A stretch of DNA of 64,000 bases. Source: an uncultured Elusimicrobia bacterium. Its GTDB lineage: Bacteria; Elusimicrobiota; Elusimicrobia; UBA1565; UBA9628. This document shows, in pieces, positions 25,216 to 35,018 of the stretch (positions are counted from its first letter, which is position 1; the number at the start of each line of letters is the position of its first letter). Both the position numbers and the translations under genes were made by a program. The stretch covers positions 18,920-82,919 of the forward strand of contig CAIKVT010000027.1 in the NCBI GenBank assembly GCA_903830945.1, read 5' to 3'. Below the pieces are notes generated by a model that saw nothing but the letters and a program-made list of their open reading frames with translations, was not told where the DNA came from and searched no databases.

Positions 25216-27032
25216 GAGGACGCCGACTCGGACCGCGCGCCGTCCAGACCGGGATGGTCTGGACGGCGTCGGCTTTTAAGGATCCGCAGCCACGACACGG
25301 CGCAGGTCGCGGCGATGAACAAGACCAGCGCGATCATCACTACGCTTAAGCCCGCATTGAGAAAGCCCGAGAAGTCGCGGCGGGGAAGATAGTTGCTGAA
25401 GATATTGAGCACGCCCGCCGTCACAGTCGTTCCCAGCATGAAGACGAAGGGCACAAACGTGGTCAAGGCGTAGCGCGGCTCGGACCTCTTCATGATAAAA
25501 GTCGTACCTACGGCCAGGGCCAGGGTCGCCAGAAGCTGGTTGGCCACGCCGAACATGGGCCAGATGGTGGTGATGTTTCCCATGTAGACCATGGCGCCCC
25601 AGCACCCGCTGACGACCGCGCCAGTCAGGAGCACGCCCGCGAGCCGATCCGTCCGGGCGAAGGGCTTATAGACGCGGCCCAAAATCTCCTGCAGGATGTA
25701 GCGCGCGACCCGCGTGCCCGTGTCGAGCGCGGTGAGGACGAAAAGCGCCTCGAACATGATCGCGAAATGGTACCAGTAGGAGACGAGCCGATTCATGCCC
25801 GGCATGTTGGATAATATCTGGGCCATGCCCACGGCCAAGGACACCGCACCGCCGGTGCGGCCGGCCAGGTTCTCGCCCACGGCCGCGCTGAGCTCGCTGA
25901 TATGCGCCGGGATCAAGCCGAGCTTGGCGAAGACCGCGGGGGGGACGTTGATGGCAAAGTAGTCGCCGGGGGCCAGGACCGTCGCGGCGATCAAGGCCAT
26001 AATGGAAACGACACCCTCGGTGAGCATGGCCCCGTATCCGATGAAGCGCATATCCGACTCGCGATCGATCATCTTGGGAGTGGTGCCCGCGCTGATGAGG
26101 CAGTGGAATCCCGAGATGGCCCCGCAGGCGATAGTGATGCACACGAAGGGCCAGACCGGGCCCGGGACGATGGGCCCGCCGCCGTGGATGAAGGGCGAAA
26201 GCGCCGGCGCGGCCAAGCTCGGCCGCACCCAGAGGATGCCCAAGGCCATAAGAAAGACCGTGCCCAGCTTCATGTAGGAGCTGAGGTAGTCGCGCGGGCA
26301 GAGAAGGAGCCACACCGGCAGGGCCGAAGCCGCCAGGCCGTAAACGGCCAGGATGACGATGAGGCTGTTCCGGGAAAAAATAAAATAATGGGCCCAGGCG
26401 CTCTGCGCCACGGGATGGCCCAAGAACACGCCCAGCAGGATGAAGGCCACGCCAAGCACGGAAGCCTCCGCTACCTTTCCCGGCCGCAGATGGTTCATGT
26501 ACCAGCCCATGAGCAGCGCCGTGGGGATGGTCGTAGCTATGGAGAAGACTCCCCAGGCGCTTTCAGATAGGGCGTTGACCACGATCAAGCAGAAGCCGGC
26601 TAAAGCCGTAATGACGATGAAGAACAAGGCCAGCGCGGTCGCGCCGCCCGTGACGGGCCCGACCTCGTGCCTAGCCACTTGGGTCAGGGAAAGGCCGTCA
26701 TAGTGCATGGAGGCGCAGAGCACGACCATATCGTGCACGGCTCCGGCCAGGACGCTGCCGATGAGGATCCACAGATAACCGGGAAGATAGCCGAACTGGG
26801 CCGCCAGGACCGGTCCGACCAAGGGCCCGGCGCCCGCGATGGCCGCGAAATGGTGGCCGAAGAGGACCCATCGATTGGTGGGCTTGTAATCGAAATCGTT
26901 GCGACAGACGTGGGCGGGAGTGGGCATGGCATCGTCGCAGGCCAGGACCTTGGCCAGCAGGAAGCTGGAATAATAGCGGTAGGCCAGGGCGTATACCAGC
27001 AGGGCGACGACCAGAAGGGTGAGGGCATTCAT
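25212..27032 (-). CDS. cstA: Carbon starvation protein CstA
   Basis: The 606-residue protein is a multi-pass inner-membrane transporter with the family's PTNRWVLFGHHFAAIAGAGPLVGPVLAAQFGYLPG region (seen here as NRWVLFGHHFAAIAGAGP and LAAQFGYLPG) and the later ISAGTTPKMIDRESD. CstA proteins take up peptides or pyruvate during carbon limitation. About 14-16 hydrophobic segments are visible. It has no partner gene here and lies between two secreted-protein genes. A TATGAT box is found upstream of the ATG. Confidence 0.94.
   Translation of the reverse strand: MNALTLLVVALLVYALAYRYYSSFLLAKVLACDDAMPTPAHVCRNDFDYKPTNRWVLFGHHFAAIAGAGPLVGPVLAAQFGYLPGYLWILIGSVLAGAVHDMVVLCASMHYDGLSLTQVARHEVGPVTGGATALALFFIVITALAGFCLIVVNALSESAWGVFSIATTIPTALLMGWYMNHLRPGKVAEASVLGVAFILLGVFLGHPVAQSAWAHYFIFSRNSLIVILAVYGLAASALPVWLLLCPRDYLSSYMKLGTVFLMALGILWVRPSLAAPALSPFIHGGGPIVPGPVWPFVCITIACGAISGFHCLISAGTTPKMIDRESDMRFIGYGAMLTEGVVSIMALIAATVLAPGDYFAINVPPAVFAKLGLIPAHISELSAAVGENLAGRTGGAVSLAVGMAQILSNMPGMNRLVSYWYHFAIMFEALFVLTALDTGTRVARYILQEILGRVYKPFARTDRLAGVLLTGAVVSGCWGAMVYMGNITTIWPMFGVANQLLATLALAVGTTFIMKRSEPRYALTTFVPFVFMLGTTVTAGVLNIFSNYLPRRDFSGFLNAGLSVVMIALVLFIAATCAVSWLRILKSRRRPDHPGLDGARSESASS
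25239..25277 (+). terminator. Rho-independent terminator-like hairpin after the secreted protein gene
   Basis: Perfect 12-bp arms (25239-25250 and 25256-25267) flank a 5-base loop and are followed by GTCGGC and TTTT. The structure is within the last codons of the convergent cstA gene, so one sequence serves both purposes. Confidence 0.6.
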
Positions 27033-27115
27033 GCCGGATTAGGTTATCATATCAGCAAGCCATCGGCTCCATGCTCCAATCACGTCGCAGACGAACCCGT
27101 CAGAAGAGGAAGTGG

Positions 27116-27121
27116 TATAAT
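27116..27121 (+). promoter_or_regulatory. -10 box for a leaderless transcript of the propeller/SBP operon
   Basis: TATAAT ends exactly 6 nt before the ATG at 27128. No Shine-Dalgarno site can fit between them. Confidence 0.55.
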
Positions 27122-27127
27122 CACCGC

Positions 27128-27784
27128 ATGCGCACCTGGCCCGTCGCCATGCTCCTGGCCCTGCTGGCGGCCCAGTCGCCGGCCCAGGACACCCAGCTCA
27201 GCGCCACGGACCCGACCGGCAACTTTTTCTCGGTGCTCAACCTGTTCACCGGCAGCCACGAGTACATCCAGATCCGCAAGCTCGACTCCAGCGGGGGAAA
27301 CCTCTGGGCCCAAATCCGCGACCCCGGCGTGGACCAGCGCGCCGCGGCCATCGCCACGGACCCCGCCGGCGGGGTCACGGTCGCGTCCATCATGAAGGAC
27401 AAAGGCCTGCGCGTCATGGTCCTGTTCCACTACACGGCCGACGGCCAGTACGATTGGGAGCGCGTCTTCAGCGACACGGTAGACAACATCCCCTGCGCGA
27501 CGGTCACGGACCGCGACGGCAACTACTATATCGGAGGCAACGCGCGTAAAGGATCCCGGACCGTCGCCCGGCTGTGGAAATACGATCCCCGGGGAGGGAT
27601 GTTATGGCTGCGCGAATACGACAACATATCCGGCAACACCTATGCCCGGCAGCTGCAGGTGGACCTTGCCGGCAACGCCTCTTTGGGGGTCGAATCCGTG
27701 CAGAGTCAGACCGCAACATCGGGGCAATACACACTGGTGACGGCGACCTACGACCCCGACGGCAGGCAGGTATCGGTCCGATGA
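27128..27784 (+). CDS. Secreted protein with beta-propeller-like repeats
   Basis: The 218-residue protein has a signal peptide (MRTWPVAMLLALLAAQSPAQ). The mature part repeats a unit of about 50 residues: a Gly-rich turn plus Trp (GGNLWAQ, DGQYDWERV, RGGMLWLREYD), then Asp-x-x-Gly-(G/N) (DPAGGVTVAS, DRDGNYYIGG, DLAGNASLG). This resembles SBBP/NHL-type propeller blades; only about four blades are present, fewer than a closed propeller. Its stop overlaps the start of the binding-protein gene in ATGA, so the two are expressed together. Confidence 0.65.
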   Translation: MRTWPVAMLLALLAAQSPAQDTQLSATDPTGNFFSVLNLFTGSHEYIQIRKLDSSGGNLWAQIRDPGVDQRAAAIATDPAGGVTVASIMKDKGLRVMVLFHYTADGQYDWERVFSDTVDNIPCATVTDRDGNYYIGGNARKGSRTVARLWKYDPRGGMLWLREYDNISGNTYARQLQVDLAGNASLGVESVQSQTATSGQYTLVTATYDPDGRQVSVR

Positions 27785-29583
27785 AAAACGCGCTTCTCGC
27801 CGCCGCGCCCTTCCTCACACGGTGCAAGACGCACTTGAAAATTGCGCCGGCGCTTTGCGCGTTCCTGCTCCTGCCTGCCGCGCGGCCCGCGGCCGCGTCC
27901 AGCACGGACACCTTCGTCAGCGTGGCAGCCAGCCCGGTCTCCAACCTCGACCCCGCGGCCATGTACGAGACCCGCAGCCTGGCCGCGGCGCTCAACATCT
28001 ATGAGCCGCTGGTCGTCTTCACCACGGATTCGGCCAAGACCCCCGTCGCGCCCTTCCTCGCCAGCGCCGTTCCCACACGCGAGAACGGACTGCTCTCCGC
28101 GGACCTCAAGACTTATACGTTCCCGATCCGACCGGGCGTGGCCTTCCACGACGGCTCGATACTCACGGCCGAGGACGTCCGATACTCCCTGCTGCGCTTC
28201 ATGCTCAGCGACTTCGTGGGCGGACCCTCCGCCATGCTGCTCGAGCCGGTCCTCGGCGTGCCATCCATACGCGACCGCAAGGGCCGCCTGCGCGTCGACT
28301 TCAAGACCGCCGCCGCAACCGTTACCACGGACGCAGACCGGGTCGTGGTCCGGCTGTGCAAACCCGACGCCACCTTCCTCGCGGTGCTGGCCTCCTGGCC
28401 GCTGGTCATGTCCAAGGCCTGGGCCGCGGCCGCGGGCGAGTGGGATGGGACCGAGTCGAGCTGGCTCCGACTCAAAGGCCGGCTGCCGGAACAAAGCCGC
28501 CTCCGCTTCGCCGCCAACGGCACCGGCCCGTTCCGGGTCACGGAGCCGGTCTCCAAGGAACTGGTGACTTTAGAGCGCTTCGAAGGCTATTGGCGCCGCA
28601 AGCCGGCCGCCCTGAAGCGCGTCGTCCTGCGCGAAGTCGACAGCGAGATGCTGCGCCTCTCCATGCTCGAGGCCGGAGACGCCGACACCGCGGAGCTCTC
28701 GCGCTCCAGCCTGCGCGACGCCGCCGAAGCGCCGGGCGTCCGGGTCGACGAGGGCCTGCCCGCCTGGTCCGCGGGCCGAATCATCTTCTTCAACTTCCGC
28801 ACCGCGGCTCAGGACAACCCCTGCCTGCGCAGCGGCCGGCTCGACGGCCGGGGCATCCCGCCGGATTTCTTCTCGGACTCGAACGTGCGGCAAGGCTTCG
28901 CCCATGCTTTTGACTATGAGGTCTTCCTGACCCAGGCCCTGCGCGGCCAGGGAGAGCGCGCCGCGGGCCCCATCCCGTTTTCGAGGTTCTCTTGGCAGCC
29001 TCCGGCGCCCGCCTACGGCCACGACCGGGCCAAAGCCACGGAACAACTCCAAAAGGCTTGGCAAGGCCGTCTCTGGGCGCAAGGATTCCAGGCCGAGATC
29101 GGCTACGACGCCGCAGACCCCGAGGCCCAAGCCGCGGCCGAGATCCTGGCCGCGGAGCTCAAGGCGATCAAACCGGAGTTCGCGCTTTTGCCAAAGCCCC
29201 TGCGCCGGTCCTCCCTGCTCAAGGCCATCCGCGAGCACCGGCTGCCCATCTTCGTGGGCGGCTTTGAACCGGATTATCCGGACCCGCATTCCTACGCCTT
29301 CAACCTGCTCCACAGTGCGGGGTTCTATCCGGCGGCCCAAGGCTTCGCCCGCAAGGCCATCGATTCCGTCGTGGAGAAGGCGCGCCGGTCCCGCGAGCAC
29401 CGCGAAGCGCTCTACCGTGACTTGATGGACCTCTACGCCGCCGAACTGCCGCAGATATACCTCTACTATCCGGTCGGTTTCCGCGCCCTGCGCCGCAACG
29501 TCAGCGAGGCCTCCCCCGACATCTGGATGGGTCCCTTCACCTTGCACAACGCCCTGTACTTCCGTCACGTCCGCAAGAACTGA
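27781..29583 (+). CDS. ABC transporter substrate-binding protein, family 5 (OppA/DppA-like)
   Basis: The 600-residue protein begins with a long basic-hydrophobic signal (residues 1-36). It then shows the family-5 pattern: LDPAAMYETRSLAAALNIYEPL, DLKTYTFPIRPGVAFHDGSILTAEDVRYS (parts), and late FVGGFEPDYPDPHSYAFNLLHS. Such proteins bind peptides, nickel or oligosaccharides in the periplasm and deliver them to a permease. No permease or ATPase genes are adjacent, so this is an orphan binding protein. It is translationally coupled to the small propeller-like protein before it. Confidence 0.88.
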   Translation: MKNALLAAAPFLTRCKTHLKIAPALCAFLLLPAARPAAASSTDTFVSVAASPVSNLDPAAMYETRSLAAALNIYEPLVVFTTDSAKTPVAPFLASAVPTRENGLLSADLKTYTFPIRPGVAFHDGSILTAEDVRYSLLRFMLSDFVGGPSAMLLEPVLGVPSIRDRKGRLRVDFKTAAATVTTDADRVVVRLCKPDATFLAVLASWPLVMSKAWAAAAGEWDGTESSWLRLKGRLPEQSRLRFAANGTGPFRVTEPVSKELVTLERFEGYWRRKPAALKRVVLREVDSEMLRLSMLEAGDADTAELSRSSLRDAAEAPGVRVDEGLPAWSAGRIIFFNFRTAAQDNPCLRSGRLDGRGIPPDFFSDSNVRQGFAHAFDYEVFLTQALRGQGERAAGPIPFSRFSWQPPAPAYGHDRAKATEQLQKAWQGRLWAQGFQAEIGYDAADPEAQAAAEILAAELKAIKPEFALLPKPLRRSSLLKAIREHRLPIFVGGFEPDYPDPHSYAFNLLHSAGFYPAAQGFARKAIDSVVEKARRSREHREALYRDLMDLYAAELPQIYLYYPVGFRALRRNVSEASPDIWMGPFTLHNALYFRHVRKN

Positions 29584-29686
29584 CGCGGACCGCCTATGCC
29601 CGACGAATCCCCGGGCCCTTGGACCCATTGCGTCTAGACCCCCAGGACCCAGGCAAATAACGCCTAAAAAGCGCTACCCTGTCGGC

Positions 29687-30559
29687 ATGAAGCAGCTCCT
29701 GGCGGCCCTGGTCCTGACAGGCATCAGCGCCTCCTGGGCATCGAGCCTTGAACTGGAGAACGTCCCCGGCCTCAAGCAAAGTCTGGCCGCCATAAAATCT
29801 CAGGCCCTCGCACTCAAACCCGAAGCCGAGCCCGCGCCACAGAAGCCGAGGGAAGGCTCGCACCGCCTCGGGCACTCCACGCCCATGCTCCCGTTCGAAG
29901 CTGAGGAAGTGCCGGACATCTCCGCCTATGCCGTCCGCGGCGTCGACGTCTCTCACCATGAGGGGCATATCCGATGGAATCAAATGAAGGCCGCAGGCAT
30001 CTCCTTCGCCTTCATCAAAGCCACGGAAGGCGGCGGCTACGTCGACGACATGTTCCAAGCCAACTGGCAGGGCGCCTCCAGCGTCGGAATTGCCAAGAGC
30101 GCCTATCACTTCTACAACTTCTGCAAGACCGGCACGGAGCAGGCGGACAACTTCATCAAAACCGTCCCCCGCGAAGACGGCGCTCTTCCCATGGTCATCG
30201 ACCTGGAACCGTCCAACGACTGCGCCCATATGCCGGCCAAGCCCGCCTTGCTCAAGGACCTCACCAACTTTATCGGAAAGGTCCAGGCGGCCTACGGACT
30301 CACGCCCATCCTCTACATCAATCCCAGCATCTACAACGAATACCTCCTCGGCACCGGCGCCGACAATAAGTTCTGGATCGCCGACCCATCGCATGCGGCG
30401 CCCCGCATGCCCGACGGAAAAAACTGGACCTTCTGGCAATATGCGTGGCACGGGACCGTCGCCGGACTAAGCTCAGAAGTGGACCTCGACGTGTTCAACG
30501 GCGGCGCGCAGGCACTATCCCGGCTGACCCAGCCGCAAATACTGGCATGGGATCCCTAG
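29687..30559 (+). CDS. Secreted GH25 lysozyme (muramidase)
   Basis: The 290-residue protein has a signal peptide (MKQLLAALVLTGISASWAS), a roughly 60-residue linker and a GH25 domain. The domain starts VRGVDVSHHEGHIRW (catalytic Asp region), continues with FAFIKATEGGGYVDD and SAYHFYNF, and reaches the catalytic pair in MVIDLEPSND. It ends with the WQYAWHG segment. GH25 enzymes cut the muramic acid-glucosamine bond of peptidoglycan. It could serve cell-wall remodelling or attack on other bacteria. A weak TACCCT box lies 6 nt before the ATG. Confidence 0.92.
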   Translation: MKQLLAALVLTGISASWASSLELENVPGLKQSLAAIKSQALALKPEAEPAPQKPREGSHRLGHSTPMLPFEAEEVPDISAYAVRGVDVSHHEGHIRWNQMKAAGISFAFIKATEGGGYVDDMFQANWQGASSVGIAKSAYHFYNFCKTGTEQADNFIKTVPREDGALPMVIDLEPSNDCAHMPAKPALLKDLTNFIGKVQAAYGLTPILYINPSIYNEYLLGTGADNKFWIADPSHAAPRMPDGKNWTFWQYAWHGTVAGLSSEVDLDVFNGGAQALSRLTQPQILAWDP

Positions 30560-30614
30560 CTGCCCGTGAAAAATTCAAGGCAAGAACATCAGCCAGCTCT
30601 ATGGGATCGGAGCG

Positions 30615-31784
30615 CTAGGGCCGCGTATCAGCGGCACGCCAGACTTCGAGTTCCTTCTGGAGGCGAGGCGCAAGCCCCGGGGCCGAAAGCGCCGCGGACC
30701 GCGGCGCGGCCGCCGCGAGCTCAAGGCCGAAGAACGGAGCGATCCCGGCGCCCCCCGCGTCGCCCGACCACGCGATCCGCCCCAGATGTGCCTGACCGAT
30801 TGCGCTGGGATGAAAGCAGTCGAACGGCGACAAGTCCGCGACGGGATCGGGAAACCCCTCCCGGCTGGAGTTCGTGAGAGTCGGCGTGTAAAGCACCCAC
30901 TCCTTGCCCGCGGCGAGACGGCTCAACGAATCGTCATACTCCGTGATCTGAGCCGTGATACGCGCCGCGACCGAAGGGTCATCGAGGTGGCTGAGCAGGA
31001 CTTTGCAGCGGCCCGTGGCATCCCAAAGTTCGCGGCAGGTCTGCGACGCGCCAGCTGGGATCACGGCGGCATAGCGCGGCAGCGTCGTGGCATCGACGAT
31101 CCCGCTGACGAACAGCTTCGCCCGGCGATTCCGGGCGACATGGGCGAGGATGCGCAGGGCGGTGGCATAGCTCTTTTCGAACGCCGCCGTCTGTCCCTCG
31201 ACGGGCGCGCCGCACACGCCCGGGTCGTTATGGCCGATGAGCAAAGTCATGCGCTCGATATTGAGTCCGAAAAAACTCGCGAGGAAGACGACGAATGCCT
31301 CGGCCGGGACGGCCGACATGCTCAGACTTGGGACCGAGACCAACAGCCCGTGAACCTCACGGCCGGAACTCGTCTCAAGCTCACGGCGCAGGCTCGTCGG
31401 CAGGTCACCGGTCGACCAGCTGTTGCCGGGGCAGTAGTAATAGGGAGATGCGCAGGACGCCATGCCCGCCGAGATGCTGTCGCCGAGGGCGGCGAGAGTC
31501 ACCGAGGCCGCCTGGGCTTGAATACGATTCCCGAGCCAATCCGGGGCGTCGAGATGGTACTTCGCCGCGAGCGTGAGCAAAGGATCGTCACTTTGCCGCA
31601 GTTCCGCCGTCATAGCCGCGGCGGCGAGCTCGTCAGCGGGGACCGTCTGATGGATATGGCGCGCCCATTCCTGCGCATCATTGAGTTCCGATTGCGACAC
31701 GGGGGACTGTTGAGCGCGCGCGGACGCCGCGAGACTGATACCGAGCACGAATAAAATGACAAACGCGCGTTGGATACTCCGCAT
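30615..31784 (-). CDS. Secreted SGNH/GDSL-type hydrolase
   Basis: The 389-residue protein has a signal peptide (about residues 1-24). SGNH blocks are in order: block I LAALGDSISAGM (nucleophile Ser), block III LLIGHNDPG (GxND), and block V DCFHPSAIGQAHLG (catalytic Asp and His). These are esterases, lipases or deacetylases; the arrangement with a helical N-terminal region is reminiscent of phospholipase B-like members. Several Cys suggest disulfides in an oxidising compartment. It has its own promoter with a palindrome over the -35 box. Confidence 0.85.
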   Translation of the reverse strand: MRSIQRAFVILFVLGISLAASARAQQSPVSQSELNDAQEWARHIHQTVPADELAAAAMTAELRQSDDPLLTLAAKYHLDAPDWLGNRIQAQAASVTLAALGDSISAGMASCASPYYYCPGNSWSTGDLPTSLRRELETSSGREVHGLLVSVPSLSMSAVPAEAFVVFLASFFGLNIERMTLLIGHNDPGVCGAPVEGQTAAFEKSYATALRILAHVARNRRAKLFVSGIVDATTLPRYAAVIPAGASQTCRELWDATGRCKVLLSHLDDPSVAARITAQITEYDDSLSRLAAGKEWVLYTPTLTNSSREGFPDPVADLSPFDCFHPSAIGQAHLGRIAWSGDAGGAGIAPFFGLELAAAAPRSAALSAPGLAPRLQKELEVWRAADTRP

Positions 31785-31810
31785 GATATTCTCCGGTGTG
31801 TCCTTCTCAG

Positions 31811-31839
31811 AGTTTAAGTAACTTTGACAGGACTGTCAA
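31811..31839 (-). promoter_or_regulatory. Promoter of the SGNH hydrolase gene with palindromic operator
   Basis: On the minus strand TTGACA (31839-31834) and TAAACT (31816-31811) are 17 nt apart. The -35 box is one arm of the perfect palindrome TTGACAG-GA-CTGTCAA (31824-31839), a likely repressor or activator site. Confidence 0.6.
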
Positions 31840-31916
31840 CGCGACACACGACACGGACACGACACGCCGGCTGAACCAGATCGCCTGTGTCTGTCCAGCG
31901 GATCCTCTTTCCGCCA

Positions 31917-32759
31917 TCACCCAAGCTCGAAGCTGGTCACGCTGAAGATGCGATCGAGGGGCAAAGGTGGCTCCTCCCGGCTGTACATGCGAGCTGTCTT
32001 GAAGACCGGACGCATGCCGTACCGGTCGGCGAGGGCCAGGGCATCCGAATTGACCCCCGGCGCATCGAGATAGAAGACGGAACCAGGAGCGACGCGGCAG
32101 AGCAGTGCCCGAAGCAGCACGTCCGCGGTCATTTTGTCGTCGGCGAAGAGCGGCCCGATCTTACTGCCCTTGCGGCAGGCGCGGATGACGCCGTAGCCTG
32201 CGAGCCGGCCGTCTTTCAGGATGCCAAGACTCGCCCCGCTGCGCTGGACGATCCAGAGAGAAAGGAAGGCGGACCGGGAGGCCGGAAAGAAACTCCGATC
32301 ATAAACGGCAATCGACTGAAAAGGCAGCGCGGCCAGTTCGACGACGTCTGGAGGCTCGGCGAGCAGACGGGGCACCACTCCTTCGAATCGGATGTTGTTG
32401 TAGGCCAGTTTAAAACCGAAAGCCTCGTAGTTCTTGACCTTGTCTTCGACCCCATCGAGCCCGATGTTCCTACCGCCGAGACAGGCGAGAGCGGCCCTCC
32501 CCAGAGCCACGCCTATGCGCCCACCGCGATGCTCCGGCGCGACGATGAAGAAACCAATGAATCCGAAATGTTCATCGTACGCTACGGCGGATATGCATCC
32601 AAGCGCGCGGCCGCCGGATTCGCAGAGGAAGAACCCCTCCGGGAAGCAGCGGTAGAAGCATTCGGCGTCATCGAGGCCGGGATTCCAGCCCTCAGCCGCA
32701 GCCCAGTCCACGGCCCATCCGACTTCCTGGCGCGTCATGCGACGCACAGTGAGGTCCAT
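31917..32759 (-). CDS. GNAT family N-acetyltransferase, two-domain
   Basis: The 280-residue protein starts with a GNAT domain: beta-strand FGFIGFFIVAPEHRGGRIGVALG contains the acetyl-CoA loop RGGRIG, and YEAFGFKLAYNN ends the domain. The second half (about residues 145-280) matches the extra domain found in YitH-like acetyltransferases (LAGYGVIRACRKGSKIGPLFAD). Substrate is unknown. It lies 32 bases after the glycerol-channel gene on the same strand and may be co-transcribed with it. Confidence 0.88.
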   Translation of the reverse strand: MDLTVRRMTRQEVGWAVDWAAAEGWNPGLDDAECFYRCFPEGFFLCESGGRALGCISAVAYDEHFGFIGFFIVAPEHRGGRIGVALGRAALACLGGRNIGLDGVEDKVKNYEAFGFKLAYNNIRFEGVVPRLLAEPPDVVELAALPFQSIAVYDRSFFPASRSAFLSLWIVQRSGASLGILKDGRLAGYGVIRACRKGSKIGPLFADDKMTADVLLRALLCRVAPGSVFYLDAPGVNSDALALADRYGMRPVFKTARMYSREEPPLPLDRIFSVTSFELG

Positions 32760-32791
32760 GGACTATATCACCCCTGCCGCAAACGACAGGC

Positions 32792-33508
32792 TTAAACCTT
32801 AGCCACGAACTTGATCACCAGCGCGAAAAAGCCCGCGCCCAGCAGAGGCCCTACGACAGGGACCCAGGCATAGGGCCAGTCGGAGCCGCCCTTGCCCGCG
32901 ATCGGCCATACCCAGTGGGCGAGCCTCGGCCCCAGATCTCGGGCGGGATTGATGGCATATCCTGTCGTCCCGCCCAGAGAAGCGCCGATGCCCCACACCA
33001 AGATTCCTACGAGATACGGGCCGAGCGCCGGGCTCACGGGGCCGGCGGTGATGGCATAGATGCCCAGCATCAGCACCATGGTCCCGATGATCTCCGAGAC
33101 CAGGTTCCAGGGATAACATCGGATGGCCGGGCCCGTGGAAAACACGGCCAGCTTTGCGGCGGGGTCGTCGGACTGCCGCCAATGGGGGAAATAATGGAGC
33201 CAGACGACGCTTGCGCCCAAAAACGCCCCGAGCAGCTGGGCCGCGGTGTAGGGCAGGAACTTGCTGAAATCCCCTTTCAAGATCGCGAAGCACAAGGTGA
33301 CCGCGGGATTGATATGGGCATCCGGGCTTCCGAACGCGGTGGCTACGAAGACCCCGGCCACGACGCCGACGAACCAGCCGGTGATGATGACCATCCATCC
33401 GGAATTCTGCGCCTTCGATCTGTTCAGCAGGACTCCAGCCACGACGCCGGCGCCGAAGATGATCAGCGTCATCGTGCCCAGCAGTTCCCCTAAGAATGCG
33501 CTAGCCAT
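32792..33508 (-). CDS. glpF: Aquaglyceroporin (MIP family), glycerol uptake facilitator
   Basis: The 238-residue channel has six hydrophobic segments and both pore motifs: INPAVT (near residue 67) and INPARD (near 188). Asp after the second NPA motif is typical of glycerol facilitators. It lets glycerol enter by diffusion. glpK lies immediately upstream on the same strand, so the pair captures glycerol as glycerol-3-phosphate. The start follows an AGGAGG-type site. Confidence 0.93.
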   Translation of the reverse strand: MASAFLGELLGTMTLIIFGAGVVAGVLLNRSKAQNSGWMVIITGWFVGVVAGVFVATAFGSPDAHINPAVTLCFAILKGDFSKFLPYTAAQLLGAFLGASVVWLHYFPHWRQSDDPAAKLAVFSTGPAIRCYPWNLVSEIIGTMVLMLGIYAITAGPVSPALGPYLVGILVWGIGASLGGTTGYAINPARDLGPRLAHWVWPIAGKGGSDWPYAWVPVVGPLLGAGFFALVIKFVAKV

Positions 33509-33539
33509 TGTTCCTCCTCTATTCGGATCCGGTTCCGAG

Positions 33540-35018
33540 TCATGCTTTGCCGACCGCGACGTCCCAGCGGCAGATCAGGTCCCGTCTGGCATCCTCGTCC
33601 ATCCGGGCCGAGAAGGTCTTGTCTTTCTTCCAGGCCCTGGCGATCGCCTTGACATCGGGCCAATAGCCTACCGCTAAGCCCGCCAGGAAGGCCGCTCCCA
33701 GGGCGGTCGTTTCTATGAGCTTCGGCCTGACGATGTCGCGCCGGATGAGATCGGCCTGGATCTGCATCAGGAGGTCGTTGGCCGAGGCGCCGCCGTCGAC
33801 TCTCAATTGACGCAGCTTCAGCCCGGAATCGGATTCCATGGCCTTGATGATCTCGTAGTTCTGCAAGGCGATCGCTTCCAGAGTGGCCCGGGCGATATGG
33901 GCCGCGGTCGTGCCTCTGGTGATGCCGCTGATGATCCCTCGGGCCTCGGGTCTCCAGTGGGGCGCGCCCAGGCCCACCAGAGCCGGCACCAGGACGACCC
34001 CGTCGGATGACTCAACCTGCGCCGCCAGGGCTTCGATGTCGGAGCTCGCCTTGATCATCCGCAGCCCGTCCCTGAGCCATTGCACCGCCGCGCCGGCGAC
34101 GAAGACGCTCCCTTCCAGAGCGTAGGTCGTCCGACCGTCCAGCTTCCAGGCGATAGTCGTCAAGAGCCTGGTCTTGGAGCGGGCGGGCTTCTCACCGGTG
34201 TTCATCAGGAGGAAGGACCCGGTGCCGAAGGTGCATTTGGCATCGCCCTTGCCGAAGCAGGCTTGTCCGAACAAGGCGGCCTGCTGGTCGCCGGCCATGC
34301 CGGAGATGGGGATGCCGTCGGGCAGGCAGCCTAGGCCTTTGGTCTTCCCGTACACTTCCGAATTGCCGGTGACTCGGGGCAGCAGCGAGAGCGGGATGCC
34401 CAATAGGTCCGCGAGTTCCTCATCCCACGCGACTTTCCTGATGTCCAGCAGCAAGGTCCGCGAGGCGTTGCTGGCATCCGTGACATGGCTTTTGCCGCCG
34501 GTGAGGCGGAAGACCAGATAGGAATCGATGGTGCCGGCCTTCAGGCTCCCCATCCTGGCTTTGGCTCGCAACCCGGCGACGTTCTCGAAGAGCCATGCCA
34601 ATTTCGTCCCGGAAAAATAGGGGTCGAGGAGCAGGCCGGTCCTCTTTGTGAATAGACGCTCAAGGCCCCTTTTCCGGAGCCGTGCACAGATAGCCGCTGA
34701 ACGTCGGCATTGCCAGACGATGGCGTTGTGCGCGGGCTTGCCGGTCTTCGGGTCCCAAAGGACGATGGTCTCCCGTTGGTTGGTGATGCCTATGCCCGCG
34801 ATATCCACGGCTTTGATGGCGGCGTTTCTAATCGCCGCGGCTATGGAATGTTCGACGGATCTCCAGATCGCCTCCGGCTCGTGCTCCACCCAGCCCGGCC
34901 TAGGGTATATCTGCCTGAACTCCTGCTGGCCCACCCCCCGGATATTCATGCGCTGGTCGACGATGACCGCTCTGGAACTCGTCGTGCCCTGATCTATGGC
35001 AAGGATGTAGGCTGGCAT
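33540..35018 (-). CDS. glpK: Glycerol kinase
   Basis: The 492-residue protein begins [21 protein letters not shown] and keeps the GlpK substrate residues: Arg-Glu in [11 protein letters not shown] and the Asp in [12 protein letters not shown]. The phosphate-binding [15 protein letters not shown] and the C-terminal [13 protein letters not shown] are present. It phosphorylates glycerol with ATP in the cytosol. The start at 35018 has GAGGGAA upstream and matches the family N-terminus. It is followed by glpF; no glpD or glpR is in the window. Confidence 0.95.
   Translation of the reverse strand: MPAYILAIDQGTTSSRAVIVDQRMNIRGVGQQEFRQIYPRPGWVEHEPEAIWRSVEHSIAAAIRNAAIKAVDIAGIGITNQRETIVLWDPKTGKPAHNAIVWQCRRSAAICARLRKRGLERLFTKRTGLLLDPYFSGTKLAWLFENVAGLRAKARMGSLKAGTIDSYLVFRLTGGKSHVTDASNASRTLLLDIRKVAWDEELADLLGIPLSLLPRVTGNSEVYGKTKGLGCLPDGIPISGMAGDQQAALFGQACFGKGDAKCTFGTGSFLLMNTGEKPARSKTRLLTTIAWKLDGRTTYALEGSVFVAGAAVQWLRDGLRMIKASSDIEALAAQVESSDGVVLVPALVGLGAPHWRPEARGIISGITRGTTAAHIARATLEAIALQNYEIIKAMESDSGLKLRQLRVDGGASANDLLMQIQADLIRRDIVRPKLIETTALGAAFLAGLAVGYWPDVKAIARAWKKDKTFSARMDEDARRDLICRWDVAVGKA

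Noticed and set aside
27574..27780. N-terminal extension of the substrate-binding protein
   Set aside because: It overlaps the propeller-like gene. The ATG at 27781 overlaps that gene's stop in ATGA and is followed by a signal peptide.
31841..31866. Short CGACAC/GGACAC direct repeats
   Set aside because: Only a few six-base units with uneven spacing; too short and too few for a CRISPR or a tandem-repeat locus.
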